DNA of 64,000 nucleotides from Ignavibacteriales bacterium (GTDB lineage Bacteria > Bacteroidota > Ignavibacteria > Ignavibacteriales > Melioribacteraceae): assembly GCA_021740915.1 (NCBI GenBank), contig JAIOYW010000018.1, forward strand, positions 22,929-86,928, written 5' to 3'. The position numbers were made by a program, and so were the translations under genes. Shown here in pieces: positions 36,167 to 44,290 of the stretch. Position 1 is the first letter of the stretch. Every line of letters starts with the position of its first letter. The notes beneath the pieces were generated by a model. That model was given only the letters and a program-made list of their open reading frames with translations, did not search any database and was not told where the DNA came from.

Positions 36167-37272
36167 CTTAATTTGAAGGATGCAAGACTTATAATTGCCA
36201 GAATAATACCTATTATGTAAAACCTGATCACAATCTTAGGTTCAGCCCAGCCTGTAAGCTCAAAATGGTGATGGATTGGAGCCATCCTGAAAACTCTTCT
36301 CCCTTCGCCATATTTTTTCTTGGTGTACTTAAAATAAACCCTCTGTATTATCACAGAAATTGTTTCCAGAAAAAACACACCTCCCAGAATTGGAATTAAT
36401 AGTTCTTTCTTTATCAGAATAGCAATAATTCCGAAAGCTCCCCCAAGAGCAAGACTTCCTGTGTCCCCCATAAAAACTTGAGCAGGATAAAAATTGTACC
36501 ACAGGAAACCAAGGCCAGCGCCAATCATCGCAGCAATAAAAACTGTTAATTCGCCTGCCTGTGGGAGGTAAAGAATATTTAAATAGTCCGAATAGATCAC
36601 ATTTCCTGTCACATAGCTCATTATTGCCAATGCAAGCATTACAATAATAATGTTACCCATTGCAAGCCCGTCCAGACCGTCCGTCAGATTCACGGCATTG
36701 GATGTTCCAGTAATAATAAAAATGACAGCCGGTATATAAAGATATGAGAAATCAAAGTTCAGATTTTTGAAAAAGGGTAAAGTCGTCTCAGTGGCATAAT
36801 TCTTAAATTCGGGTAAAAGAACAACTGCCACACCCACACCAAGCCCGACAATAACTTGTCCTAATAGTTTATATCGGGCGATTAATCCGTTTGGCAATTT
36901 TTTGATCACTTTCAGATAATCATCCAAAAAACCCACTCCGCAGAGAATAAGTGTGCCGCTAAGCAGTATGATTATAAACGCACTTTTCACGTCTGCCCAT
37001 AACAGAACCGGTATCAGAACAGATGAAATCACAATCAGACCACCCATCGTTGGAGTACCAGCTTTCGATTTATGAGATTGAGGTCCGTAATCTTTTATTT
37101 TTTCACCAATCTGTTTTTTCTTCAGAATTCCAATAATCTTTGGCCCGAAATAATAACTCAGGAATAAGGCTGTAACTGCAGAAAGCATCGACCGAAAAGT
37201 GAGAAACCGAAATACATCAAATCCTGGTGGTGAAAATATTTTATTTATGTACTCAAAGAGATAATAGAACAT
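36163..37272 (-). CDS. mraY: Phospho-N-acetylmuramoyl-pentapeptide transferase
   Basis: MraY transfers phospho-MurNAc-pentapeptide to undecaprenyl phosphate, forming lipid I in the inner membrane. The 369-residue multispanning protein has GTPTMGGLIVI, the metal-binding DD pair in GFLDDYLKV, NLTDGLDGLA, FMGDTGSLALGG and the cytoplasmic APIHHHFEL motif. All catalytic landmarks are present and the length is typical. It lies two bases after the murF stop. Confidence 0.97.
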   Translation of the reverse strand: MFYYLFEYINKIFSPPGFDVFRFLTFRSMLSAVTALFLSYYFGPKIIGILKKKQIGEKIKDYGPQSHKSKAGTPTMGGLIVISSVLIPVLLWADVKSAFIIILLSGTLILCGVGFLDDYLKVIKKLPNGLIARYKLLGQVIVGLGVGVAVVLLPEFKNYATETTLPFFKNLNFDFSYLYIPAVIFIITGTSNAVNLTDGLDGLAMGNIIIVMLALAIMSYVTGNVIYSDYLNILYLPQAGELTVFIAAMIGAGLGFLWYNFYPAQVFMGDTGSLALGGAFGIIAILIKKELLIPILGGVFFLETISVIIQRVYFKYTKKKYGEGRRVFRMAPIHHHFELTGWAEPKIVIRFYIIGIILAIISLASFKLR

Positions 37273-37274
37273 TT

Positions 37275-38663
37275 TTACTTCTCCATCTGAGATATAAACG
37301 TTGCAAATTCTTCCATTTTCATTCCCCTTGATCCTTTAACAAGAATTATCGAGTCCGATTTATCAAACTCAGAGAGATAAACCTTTAAGTCTTCTCTTTT
37401 TTCAAAATAGAGGCTTGAATAATTATTTTTAATCAATTCGTCCTGAGTAAAACGCGTATGCTCGCCAATCAATAGAATTGTGTTGATTTTATATTTTATC
37501 AGAATTTGAGCCAGGTGCCTGTGGAAATCTTTTGTTTTATCTCCGAGCTCATACATATCACCAAGTATTGCGACTTTATTTTTCCGGGATTTATTTCCGG
37601 AGATAAACTCAATCGCGTTTTCCATTGACGATGGATTTGCATTATACCAGTCATCGACGAGACAAAAATCACTGAACTGAGTTTTGGTTAAGCGTCCCGG
37701 AACTGAAACTAATTTTTTCACACCTCTTCTTATTTCTTCCTCATTCATCCCGCAGACAAAAGCTGCTGCGACTGCTGTGCAAATGTTAATTGAATTAGCC
37801 TTCCCCAAAAGGGATGCAGTCAGTTTAATACTCTGTCCATTTCCAATAATATTCAGGACCGGATTGCCTTCTGTATCCTGCTCATTAAAGCTAATTACAT
37901 AATCATTTGATGGATCAGTCCCGTATCTGACAGCATTCGGAAAATCAGAAGCATGTCGGGCAATTATCGGATCGTCCATATATAGCATTACTTTTCCGCC
38001 TCTTACTTTTGCTGTATTCAAAAGCTCAGATTTTTCCCTGTAAACACCTTCGCGGTCGATGAGATATTCAAGGTGGCTGTCCCCGATATTCGTAATAAAT
38101 GCAAAGTCTGGTTCAGCAATTGAAGCCGAATACCTTATTTCATCGAAATGATTTGTGCCATGTTCAAGGATTAGATATTCTGTCGCCTGTGGGGCGCTGA
38201 GAATTGTCAGCGGAACGCCTATATGGTTATTATTGTTTTTCGATGTCGAAAAAACTTTGAATTTTTCCGCAAATATTGTGGCAAGAATTTCTTTGACGGT
38301 TGTTTTACCTGAACTTCCAGTCAGAGATAAAACGCGCGCATTAATTTTCCTTCTTCTGATCCTTGCTAATTCGCCGTAAGCAATCTGAGTGTCAGGCACC
38401 AGTAAAACAGATGTCCTGGAAACATATTTTTCAGCTAAAATCTTATCAGATATTACAATTAATCCAGCGCCCCTTTCAAGTGCGGAATCAATAAAAGTAT
38501 GACCATCAAACTTGTCACCTTTCAGTGCGCAATATATACTCCCCCGCTCCAGAGAACGCGAGTCGGTAGAAACTTTCTCAGTCGGGATATAAAGATCTTC
38601 CGAGTAAATACTTGAAAAATTTACTTTCTTGAAGTCATCGATATGGAATGCAAATTTATTCAT
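37275..38663 (-). CDS. murF: UDP-N-acetylmuramoyl-tripeptide--D-alanyl-D-alanine ligase
   Basis: MurF adds the D-Ala-D-Ala dipeptide to complete the pentapeptide. The 462-residue protein has the N-terminal substrate domain (STDSRSLERGSIYCALKGDKFDGH), the ATP loop LTGSSGKTTVKEIL, TSKNNNNHIGVP and the DDWYNANPSSM motif diagnostic of MurF. No ddl gene, which supplies D-Ala-D-Ala, is present in this cluster. It overlaps murE by 8 bp. Confidence 0.97.
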   Translation of the reverse strand: MNKFAFHIDDFKKVNFSSIYSEDLYIPTEKVSTDSRSLERGSIYCALKGDKFDGHTFIDSALERGAGLIVISDKILAEKYVSRTSVLLVPDTQIAYGELARIRRRKINARVLSLTGSSGKTTVKEILATIFAEKFKVFSTSKNNNNHIGVPLTILSAPQATEYLILEHGTNHFDEIRYSASIAEPDFAFITNIGDSHLEYLIDREGVYREKSELLNTAKVRGGKVMLYMDDPIIARHASDFPNAVRYGTDPSNDYVISFNEQDTEGNPVLNIIGNGQSIKLTASLLGKANSINICTAVAAAFVCGMNEEEIRRGVKKLVSVPGRLTKTQFSDFCLVDDWYNANPSSMENAIEFISGNKSRKNKVAILGDMYELGDKTKDFHRHLAQILIKYKINTILLIGEHTRFTQDELIKNNYSSLYFEKREDLKVYLSEFDKSDSIILVKGSRGMKMEEFATFISQMEK

Positions 38664-40128
38664 TCAGATATTTTTCCGCGGTTTCTTTGTCTGAGAAATA
38701 AGTTCTCATACCTTTGACTTCAGAATAATTTTCATGCCCCTTCCCGGCAATTAGAATCACGCTATCCTTTGGAGACTTTGTCACAGCAAATTCAATCGCT
38801 TCTTCACGATCAGTTATAGTAATAAAATTCTCCTGTTCAATACCTGAACAGATCTCATTGATAATGATCTCAGGATCCTCGAATCGGGGGTTATCCGAAG
38901 TTACGATTACCTTTGTGCTCATATCCGAAGCGATTTTTCCCATCACAGGTCTTTTTGTTTTATCTCTATCGCCGCCGCAGCCGAAAACAGTCCAGATTTC
39001 AGTCCCCGGGGAAATAATATCGTTAACGGCAATCAACGCCTGTCTAAGACTTTCTGCATTATGCGAGTAATCGACGATTACGGTGCGGGCGGCTTTTCTC
39101 AGGATTTCAAATCGTCCTGGTACCTGAGGTGCATTTTTTAATAATTCAACAACTTTTTCAGGTGTAAAACCTAAAGTAACGACAACTGCGAATGCAATCG
39201 AAGTGTTATAACAGTTAAATTCTCCAACCAGTGGAGTTTTCACAGAGTATTTAACGTTCTGATATGTAAGATTATAGCTTGTTCCGTGAATATTATAATT
39301 CAAATCTGATATCTGGAAAATTGCATCCTCTTTTTTACCGACACTTATTTTCTTTGCGCGGCAATCCGAAACCATATACTCACCGTATTTGTCATCGATG
39401 TTGTAAACAGCAATGGCCTCTGGTTTCAGTTCATCGAACAATCTCTTTTTTGTGTCGCGGTAATCTTCATAAGAATTGTGAAAATCAAGGTGATCGGATG
39501 ATAATTGTGTAAAACACGCGACATCAAAATCCAGAGACCGTGTTCTCTCAAGTGCGATACCATGAGAGGAGACCTCCATCACGGCATTAGTACAGCCGGA
39601 AAGGACTGCTTTATTTAAAAATTCATTTATTGTGTAAGATTCAGGAGTTGTAAGCTTAGCAGGTTCTTTCTCTTCACCAATAATATTGAATATTGTGCCT
39701 GTTAGTGCTGATTTAGCATTGAGTTTATTTAACAGAAACCATATCATATAAGCGGTTGAGGTTTTTCCTTTAGTGCCGGTAATGCCAGCAAGTTTAATTT
39801 GTTGAGATGGGAATGAAAAAAATGCTGAGGAAATCTCAGCAAGAGCTTTTCTCGAATTCCTGACATGTATTAAAACGCACGAAAAATGCTTAAAAAACTC
39901 CTGTGGAATTTTTTCTGAATTTTCAAGAATAATTGCTGAAGCGCCTGCGGCAATTACATCCATTATATATTCATGGCTGTCAGTTTTGAATCCTTTTATT
40001 GCGACAAACAGACTTCCTTTTGTGATTTCACGGGAATCAACTGTGATCTTCTCGACAGGACATTTTTCAGCCTTCCCAATAACTTCCAGTACTTCGATAC
40101 TATTAAGCAGCTCCGCCAGATTTTTCAC
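38656..40128 (-). CDS. murE: UDP-N-acetylmuramoyl-tripeptide synthetase (meso-diaminopimelate adding)
   Basis: MurE adds the third stem-peptide residue. The 490-residue protein has VDSREITKGSLFVAIKG, the ATP loop ITGTKGKTSTAYM, EVSSHGIALER and, near the C-terminus, TSDNPRFEDP. The DNPR motif is typical of enzymes using meso-diaminopimelate rather than lysine, implying A1-gamma-type peptidoglycan. The start is GTG at 40128, overlapping the ftsI stop. Confidence 0.96.
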   Translation of the reverse strand: MKNLAELLNSIEVLEVIGKAEKCPVEKITVDSREITKGSLFVAIKGFKTDSHEYIMDVIAAGASAIILENSEKIPQEFFKHFSCVLIHVRNSRKALAEISSAFFSFPSQQIKLAGITGTKGKTSTAYMIWFLLNKLNAKSALTGTIFNIIGEEKEPAKLTTPESYTINEFLNKAVLSGCTNAVMEVSSHGIALERTRSLDFDVACFTQLSSDHLDFHNSYEDYRDTKKRLFDELKPEAIAVYNIDDKYGEYMVSDCRAKKISVGKKEDAIFQISDLNYNIHGTSYNLTYQNVKYSVKTPLVGEFNCYNTSIAFAVVVTLGFTPEKVVELLKNAPQVPGRFEILRKAARTVIVDYSHNAESLRQALIAVNDIISPGTEIWTVFGCGGDRDKTKRPVMGKIASDMSTKVIVTSDNPRFEDPEIIINEICSGIEQENFITITDREEAIEFAVTKSPKDSVILIAGKGHENYSEVKGMRTYFSDKETAEKYLNE

Positions 40129-42149
40129 CGGTTCACCTCATCTCTCTTCACACGCTTGCATTCAACCTTGCAAAAAGTGTTACGCGTTAAAACTGTTCCA
40201 GGTGGGATACTCTGTGCTACTACTCTGCCATTACCTTCTATTTTGAATTTGATTCCCAGGCGGCTCAATATGCCAAATACATTTTTGACTGAAAGGTTGG
40301 TCAGGTCAGGCATAATTCCCTGCTTGATTACAAGCGGCTCTTTGAGTGGCTGGTTTACCTCTGGTTGATTTTCTTCAATATTTGAATATTCATAATCTGT
40401 TTCATCATATGAATTCTCTGTCATTTCGGCAATCTTGTTATTCCCAATAATGCTTTCTATCGCTCCTTCTTTTTTCTGAGGCGCAATAGCCGGATCGAGA
40501 TCTATTATTCTTTTTGCTGTTTCTCTAAAAACAGGTGCGGCGGTCTGACTGCCATATCTGCCAACCTGAGGAGCATCAAGTACTATATAAATCATTATTT
40601 TAGGATCATTGACCGGGAAAAAACCTGCAAAGGAAGCATAATATTCTTTACTTGTATATTTTCCTTTTATAATTTTCTGGGCAGTCCCCGTCTTACCCCC
40701 AACCTGCATATTATTCAGACGAGCATGCATCCCTGTACCTTTTTCAACGACATTCATCAATAGGTGTTTTACTTCTTCTGATATTTCCGGATCAATCGGC
40801 TGCCTGATTTTCTCGGGAGCATTGTTTTTGATCAAATTACCACGATCATCTCTGACTTCCTTAACAATATAGGGCTTGTATAAAATACCGCCATTAATAA
40901 GTGCGCTGAAGGCAGCAGCCATCTGAATTGGTGTGACTGAAATTTCGTAACCCTGAGATATAAAAGCTTTTGAAACACCTCTGAATTCACCGGGCTTCTT
41001 TAGTAATCCTGCTGATTCTCCAGGCAGATCAACAGAAGTCGGATTCCCAAAACCAAAATCTCTTAAATAAGTAAAGAATTTCTCATCATCGATCCTGGTC
41101 GAAAGTTTCACCATGGCTATATTGCTTGATTCCTGCAGAATTTCCGGCACTTTAAGGAATTTGTGTCCCTTTGTGTCCGTTATCTTCACGCCCTTAAATG
41201 AGAAAGTGCCATTCTCAGTATCAATAGCTTCAGTGAGTTTGACAAGTTCCTCCTGAAGCAATGATGCCAGTACGATACCTTTTATTGTTGACCCCGGCTC
41301 AATTGGATCAGTTAATACTCTGTTCCGCCTGTTTTCTTCCTCGTCCTTTAATATTCTGGATGGATGGTAATCCGGGAAATTTGCAAGGGCAAGAATAGCA
41401 CCGGTCTGTGGATCCATAATAATTGCCGATCCTGATTTCGCCTCGTACTTAGTCACACCGTTAGATAATTCCTCCTCAAGAATTTGCTGATACGACTTTT
41501 TGAGAGTAAGTACCACATCATTCCCTCTCTCAGGAGCGTATGATACCTTGTCGTCAATTGTCACGGTTTTCCCGAGACCATTCTTGTACCTATAAACAAA
41601 TCCTTCTTTTCCTTTAAGGAACTGATCGTACTCAAACTCAACTCCGTTTACGCCTTTCATCTCGCCGTCAACGAATCCCAGCACATGAGAACTAATTTTT
41701 TCGAAGGGATACACTCTCGAATAATTAGGAAGAATTTCAATCCCATCTGAAAGTGAATCCTTTAGATTCTGGAATTTTTCTCTTGAAATTTTTGAATATA
41801 AAAGAGTTCTTTGTGATATCTTTTTCAATTTCGCTATAACAGTGCTGCGCTTTTCTCCACTTATCCTCGAAAGATAAGTTGCAGCCCGCAGCATTTTTGT
41901 TGAATCAGAAGTAAGCCTGTTATAGATATAAATTGAGTAATCATCCTTTGTATAAGAAAGGATATTACCATCTGCATCAATAATTTTCCCTCTTTCTGCG
42001 GAGATCCTGTACTCTTCTTCATGCTGCCTGGAGGCAATTTCAGAATAATACTGATGCTTAACAACCTGAAGTCTGACAAGATTTGTTATCAAAACTCCGG
42101 CTGCAATAACCATTAAACCCCATACCAGAAATACTCTGTTCTTATTCAT
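40125..42149 (-). CDS. ftsI: Septal peptidoglycan transpeptidase FtsI (PBP3) with C-terminal PASTA domain
   Basis: FtsI crosslinks septal peptidoglycan with FtsW. From the ATG at 42149 the protein is 674 residues; a TTG at 42164 would add five. It has an N-terminal membrane anchor (VFLVWGLMVIAAGVLITNLV), a PBP dimerisation domain, and a transpeptidase with SxxK in EPGSTIKGIV, SSN in QESSNIAMVK and KTG in VGGKTGTAQK. After a Glu/Asn-rich linker, the last 65 residues form one PASTA domain (MPDLTNLSVKNVFGIL...IPPGTVLTRNT). PASTA on FtsI is common in FCB bacteria but absent from E. coli FtsI. Confidence 0.95.
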   Translation of the reverse strand: MNKNRVFLVWGLMVIAAGVLITNLVRLQVVKHQYYSEIASRQHEEEYRISAERGKIIDADGNILSYTKDDYSIYIYNRLTSDSTKMLRAATYLSRISGEKRSTVIAKLKKISQRTLLYSKISREKFQNLKDSLSDGIEILPNYSRVYPFEKISSHVLGFVDGEMKGVNGVEFEYDQFLKGKEGFVYRYKNGLGKTVTIDDKVSYAPERGNDVVLTLKKSYQQILEEELSNGVTKYEAKSGSAIIMDPQTGAILALANFPDYHPSRILKDEEENRRNRVLTDPIEPGSTIKGIVLASLLQEELVKLTEAIDTENGTFSFKGVKITDTKGHKFLKVPEILQESSNIAMVKLSTRIDDEKFFTYLRDFGFGNPTSVDLPGESAGLLKKPGEFRGVSKAFISQGYEISVTPIQMAAAFSALINGGILYKPYIVKEVRDDRGNLIKNNAPEKIRQPIDPEISEEVKHLLMNVVEKGTGMHARLNNMQVGGKTGTAQKIIKGKYTSKEYYASFAGFFPVNDPKIMIYIVLDAPQVGRYGSQTAAPVFRETAKRIIDLDPAIAPQKKEGAIESIIGNNKIAEMTENSYDETDYEYSNIEENQPEVNQPLKEPLVIKQGIMPDLTNLSVKNVFGILSRLGIKFKIEGNGRVVAQSIPPGTVLTRNTFCKVECKRVKRDEVNR

Positions 42150-42468
42150 ATTTATCAAGAACAATTTTTTCGATTCGTATTACTTCGGCTCTGTTGACGT
42201 AAAATGTATCGGGAAGTGCAAGAGGTAAACGCATTCCGAGTGAATCTATCGCAAAATCCACTATCCGGTCTTCCGACTCAAGCAACTGCATGGATGCCGT
42301 CAGGGTGTTGATGAAATTATCTTTCTGCCGTATTATTTCTTCCGATTCCAATTTATTTTTTTTGAAATCCTTGATGCCTTCGTAAGTATAGACATAAACG
42401 AACGCCGCGAGTATCGAAACTCCTAACATGTAAAAGAAAATATTTCTTATCCGGTTGTCGATCTTCAT
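42142..42468 (-). CDS. ftsL: FtsL-like division protein
   Basis: The 108-residue bitopic protein has one transmembrane helix (about residues 9-27) followed by a charged, coiled-coil-prone periplasmic segment and a short C-terminal region. Sequence similarity among FtsL proteins is low. The call rests on size, topology and the invariant dcw position between rsmH and ftsI. It overlaps rsmH by four bases and ftsI by eight. Confidence 0.8.
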   Translation of the reverse strand: MKIDNRIRNIFFYMLGVSILAAFVYVYTYEGIKDFKKNKLESEEIIRQKDNFINTLTASMQLLESEDRIVDFAIDSLGMRLPLALPDTFYVNRAEVIRIEKIVLDKYE

Positions 42469-43379
42469 ATTCTCTCGGCGACCCTTAATTTTGCACTTCT
42501 GGATCTGTTATTAATACTAATTTCATCCTTGGAAGCTGTAAGAGGCTTCTTTGTAATTATTTTAAGAGTACGTTCTTTTCCGCAGATGCACACAGGAGTT
42601 CCCTGTGGACAAACACAATCAAGGTTTTCGTAGCGGAAAAATTCTTTAACTATCCGGTCTTCCAATGAATGGAATGTGATTACTGCAAGACGACCTCCGG
42701 GTGCAAGAAGGCTGAGGGATTTTCTGAGAAATATTTTAAGATTTTCGAGTTCATTATTTGTGAAAATCCGAAATGCCTGGAATACTCTTGATAGTGTATC
42801 ATTAACTTTGAATCCGGGAATAATTGCCGCAACCGCTTCTTTAATAGAACCGGTTGTATAAGGCCTGCTATCAATTTTCAGGATTTCTCTGGCAATTCTG
42901 AAGGATTGCCTTTCTTCTCCGTATTTAAAAATAATGTCCGCAATTTCCTTCTCAGACATAACGGAAAGTTTGATGCTGAACGGCTCCCCCTGGGAATGGT
43001 CCAGCCGAAGATCGAGTACTGTATCTGTTCTGTATGTGAAACCATATTCCGGATCGTCAAACTGGGCTGAAGAAACTCCAAGGTCAGCAAGAATTCCATC
43101 AAACTTTTGAATACCGCTGAGGGCAGCAACAACATCTATGTTGGTAAAATTTGTATTGAACAGACGAACCCTTGTATCATTGAAAAAAAGATCCTGGCAG
43201 TACCGGAATGCCTTTGGATCGACATCTGTTGCAACCAGCCGGGCAGAAGCATTCAGCCGCGCTAAAATAGCTTCTGTATGACCTGCAAACCCTAGAGTGC
43301 CATCGGCATAATTACCATCCGGCTTTATTCTCAGCGAGTCGATTACCTGATCTTTTAATACGGGTATATGTTTGCTCAT
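42465..43379 (-). CDS. rsmH: 16S rRNA (cytosine(1402)-N(4))-methyltransferase
   Basis: RsmH (MraW) methylates C1402 of 16S rRNA using SAM. The 304-residue protein begins HIPVLKDQVIDSLRIKPDGNYADGTLGFAGH and has the SAM-binding region, DGILADLGVSSAQFD, RVFQAFRIFTNNELENL, FHSLEDRIVKEFF and the C-terminal NNRSRSAKLRVAERI. These are full-length family landmarks. The ATG overlaps the mraZ stop. Confidence 0.97.
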   Translation of the reverse strand: MSKHIPVLKDQVIDSLRIKPDGNYADGTLGFAGHTEAILARLNASARLVATDVDPKAFRYCQDLFFNDTRVRLFNTNFTNIDVVAALSGIQKFDGILADLGVSSAQFDDPEYGFTYRTDTVLDLRLDHSQGEPFSIKLSVMSEKEIADIIFKYGEERQSFRIAREILKIDSRPYTTGSIKEAVAAIIPGFKVNDTLSRVFQAFRIFTNNELENLKIFLRKSLSLLAPGGRLAVITFHSLEDRIVKEFFRYENLDCVCPQGTPVCICGKERTLKIITKKPLTASKDEISINNRSRSAKLRVAERI

Positions 43380-43831
43380 TTTTTTATATCTTTAAATACT
43401 TTTTCTCCCTGCCTGTCAACCATCTCATCATCCATCCAGGCGTATTGATTTCGGTAGCGTTCAGGATTCCATAACTCTATACGACCAAGTTGACCTAGCA
43501 CAAAAACATCCTTAACAATTCCTGCGAATTCAAGCAATGGCTTCGGCACCAAAAGTCTGTATTGCTTATCCATTTTTTCTTCGTAGGTATGTTCCATTAT
43601 TTTCCTGAGAATATCTCTGTGCTCCCGGTTGTGGCGGTCTAATTTGCTTACTTCTGTATCAACATATTTTTTCCATTCGTTGTAGGTATATAGATCAATA
43701 GCGTGGTCATAACCTCTCGCAAAGACAAACCACTGTTCCTCTGCTTCGTCCATCGACTTGCGCAGACGGGCAGGAAGGCTCAATCGTCCTTTCGCATCCA
43801 GAGAAAAGTAGTGACCACTTGTAAATTCCAT
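43376..43831 (-). CDS. mraZ: Division/cell wall cluster transcriptional regulator MraZ
   Basis: MraZ is an AbrB-fold regulator that in other bacteria binds repeats in its own promoter and controls the dcw cluster. The 151-residue protein has two tandem SpoVT/AbrB-like halves: SGHYFSLDAKGRLSLPARLR and, in the second half, DKQYRLLVPKPLLEFAGI followed by VFVLGQLGRIELWNPERY. It is the first gene of the cluster. A repeat resembling MraZ boxes lies about 46-63 bp upstream. Confidence 0.95.
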   Translation of the reverse strand: MEFTSGHYFSLDAKGRLSLPARLRKSMDEAEEQWFVFARGYDHAIDLYTYNEWKKYVDTEVSKLDRHNREHRDILRKIMEHTYEEKMDKQYRLLVPKPLLEFAGIVKDVFVLGQLGRIELWNPERYRNQYAWMDDEMVDRQGEKVFKDIKK

Positions 43832-44290
43832 AAAAAGCTAAACTTTTTGATATTTGATAAAAAAATTAGTAAAATTCTACCACATCGTCCCACCAAAATA
43901 ACGCATTTTTTAAGTATAAAGTCAAGAAAAATCTGAGAAATTTTTTAGCACTCAGCTTAAACTCTTTAATTATAATACGTTAAGGTGGGATAACTTTATC
44001 CTTTTTAGACAGTAATTCAATAGCTCTGGAGTCTGCCAGGTTGAAAAAATTTGATCTAAGTATGCCCGCAGTAACAACTTAAATGGTGATAGAAAAAAAG
44101 GAGCAGACATTATTTTAGCTATCCTTGATAATATTTTTAAGTATGCCTAATTTTTTATTAATTGTGTAAAATTATTAAGCGGGACTGTTGCATCAGGTAA
44201 TTAAAAATTTGTATTATCATAAGTTAGTTTTCAGGGTTTCCCCCTGTCATTTCTGAACCGGCAAAAACGAGAAAAAGTCCACCTGAACGA
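43832..44290. other. 459-bp divergent region between mraZ and the ParA-domain gene
   Basis: No convincing gene is present. The mraZ side holds the putative MraZ box (43877-43894). The remainder is AT-rich. A 10-bp direct repeat, TAAGTATGCC, occurs at 44057-44066 and 44138-44147, with starts 81 bp apart. I saw no clear -7/-33 promoter pair for either gene and no RNA family I could name. Its length is unusual in this compact window, so an unrecognised leader or small RNA is possible. Confidence 0.45.
43877..43894 (-). promoter_or_regulatory. Putative MraZ box upstream of mraZ
   Basis: On the minus strand this reads GGTGGGACGATGTGGTAG: GTGGGA and GTGGTA begin 9 bases apart. MraZ sites described in E. 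coli are direct TGGGN-type repeats upstream of mraZ, so content and position fit autoregulation. The second copy is imperfect. A further GGTGGGATAA lies on the plus strand near 43984-43993. Confidence 0.5.

Noticed and set aside
35763..36176. 137-codon plus-strand frame opposite murD
   Set aside because: Antisense to the conserved N-terminal half of murD; no independent coding evidence.
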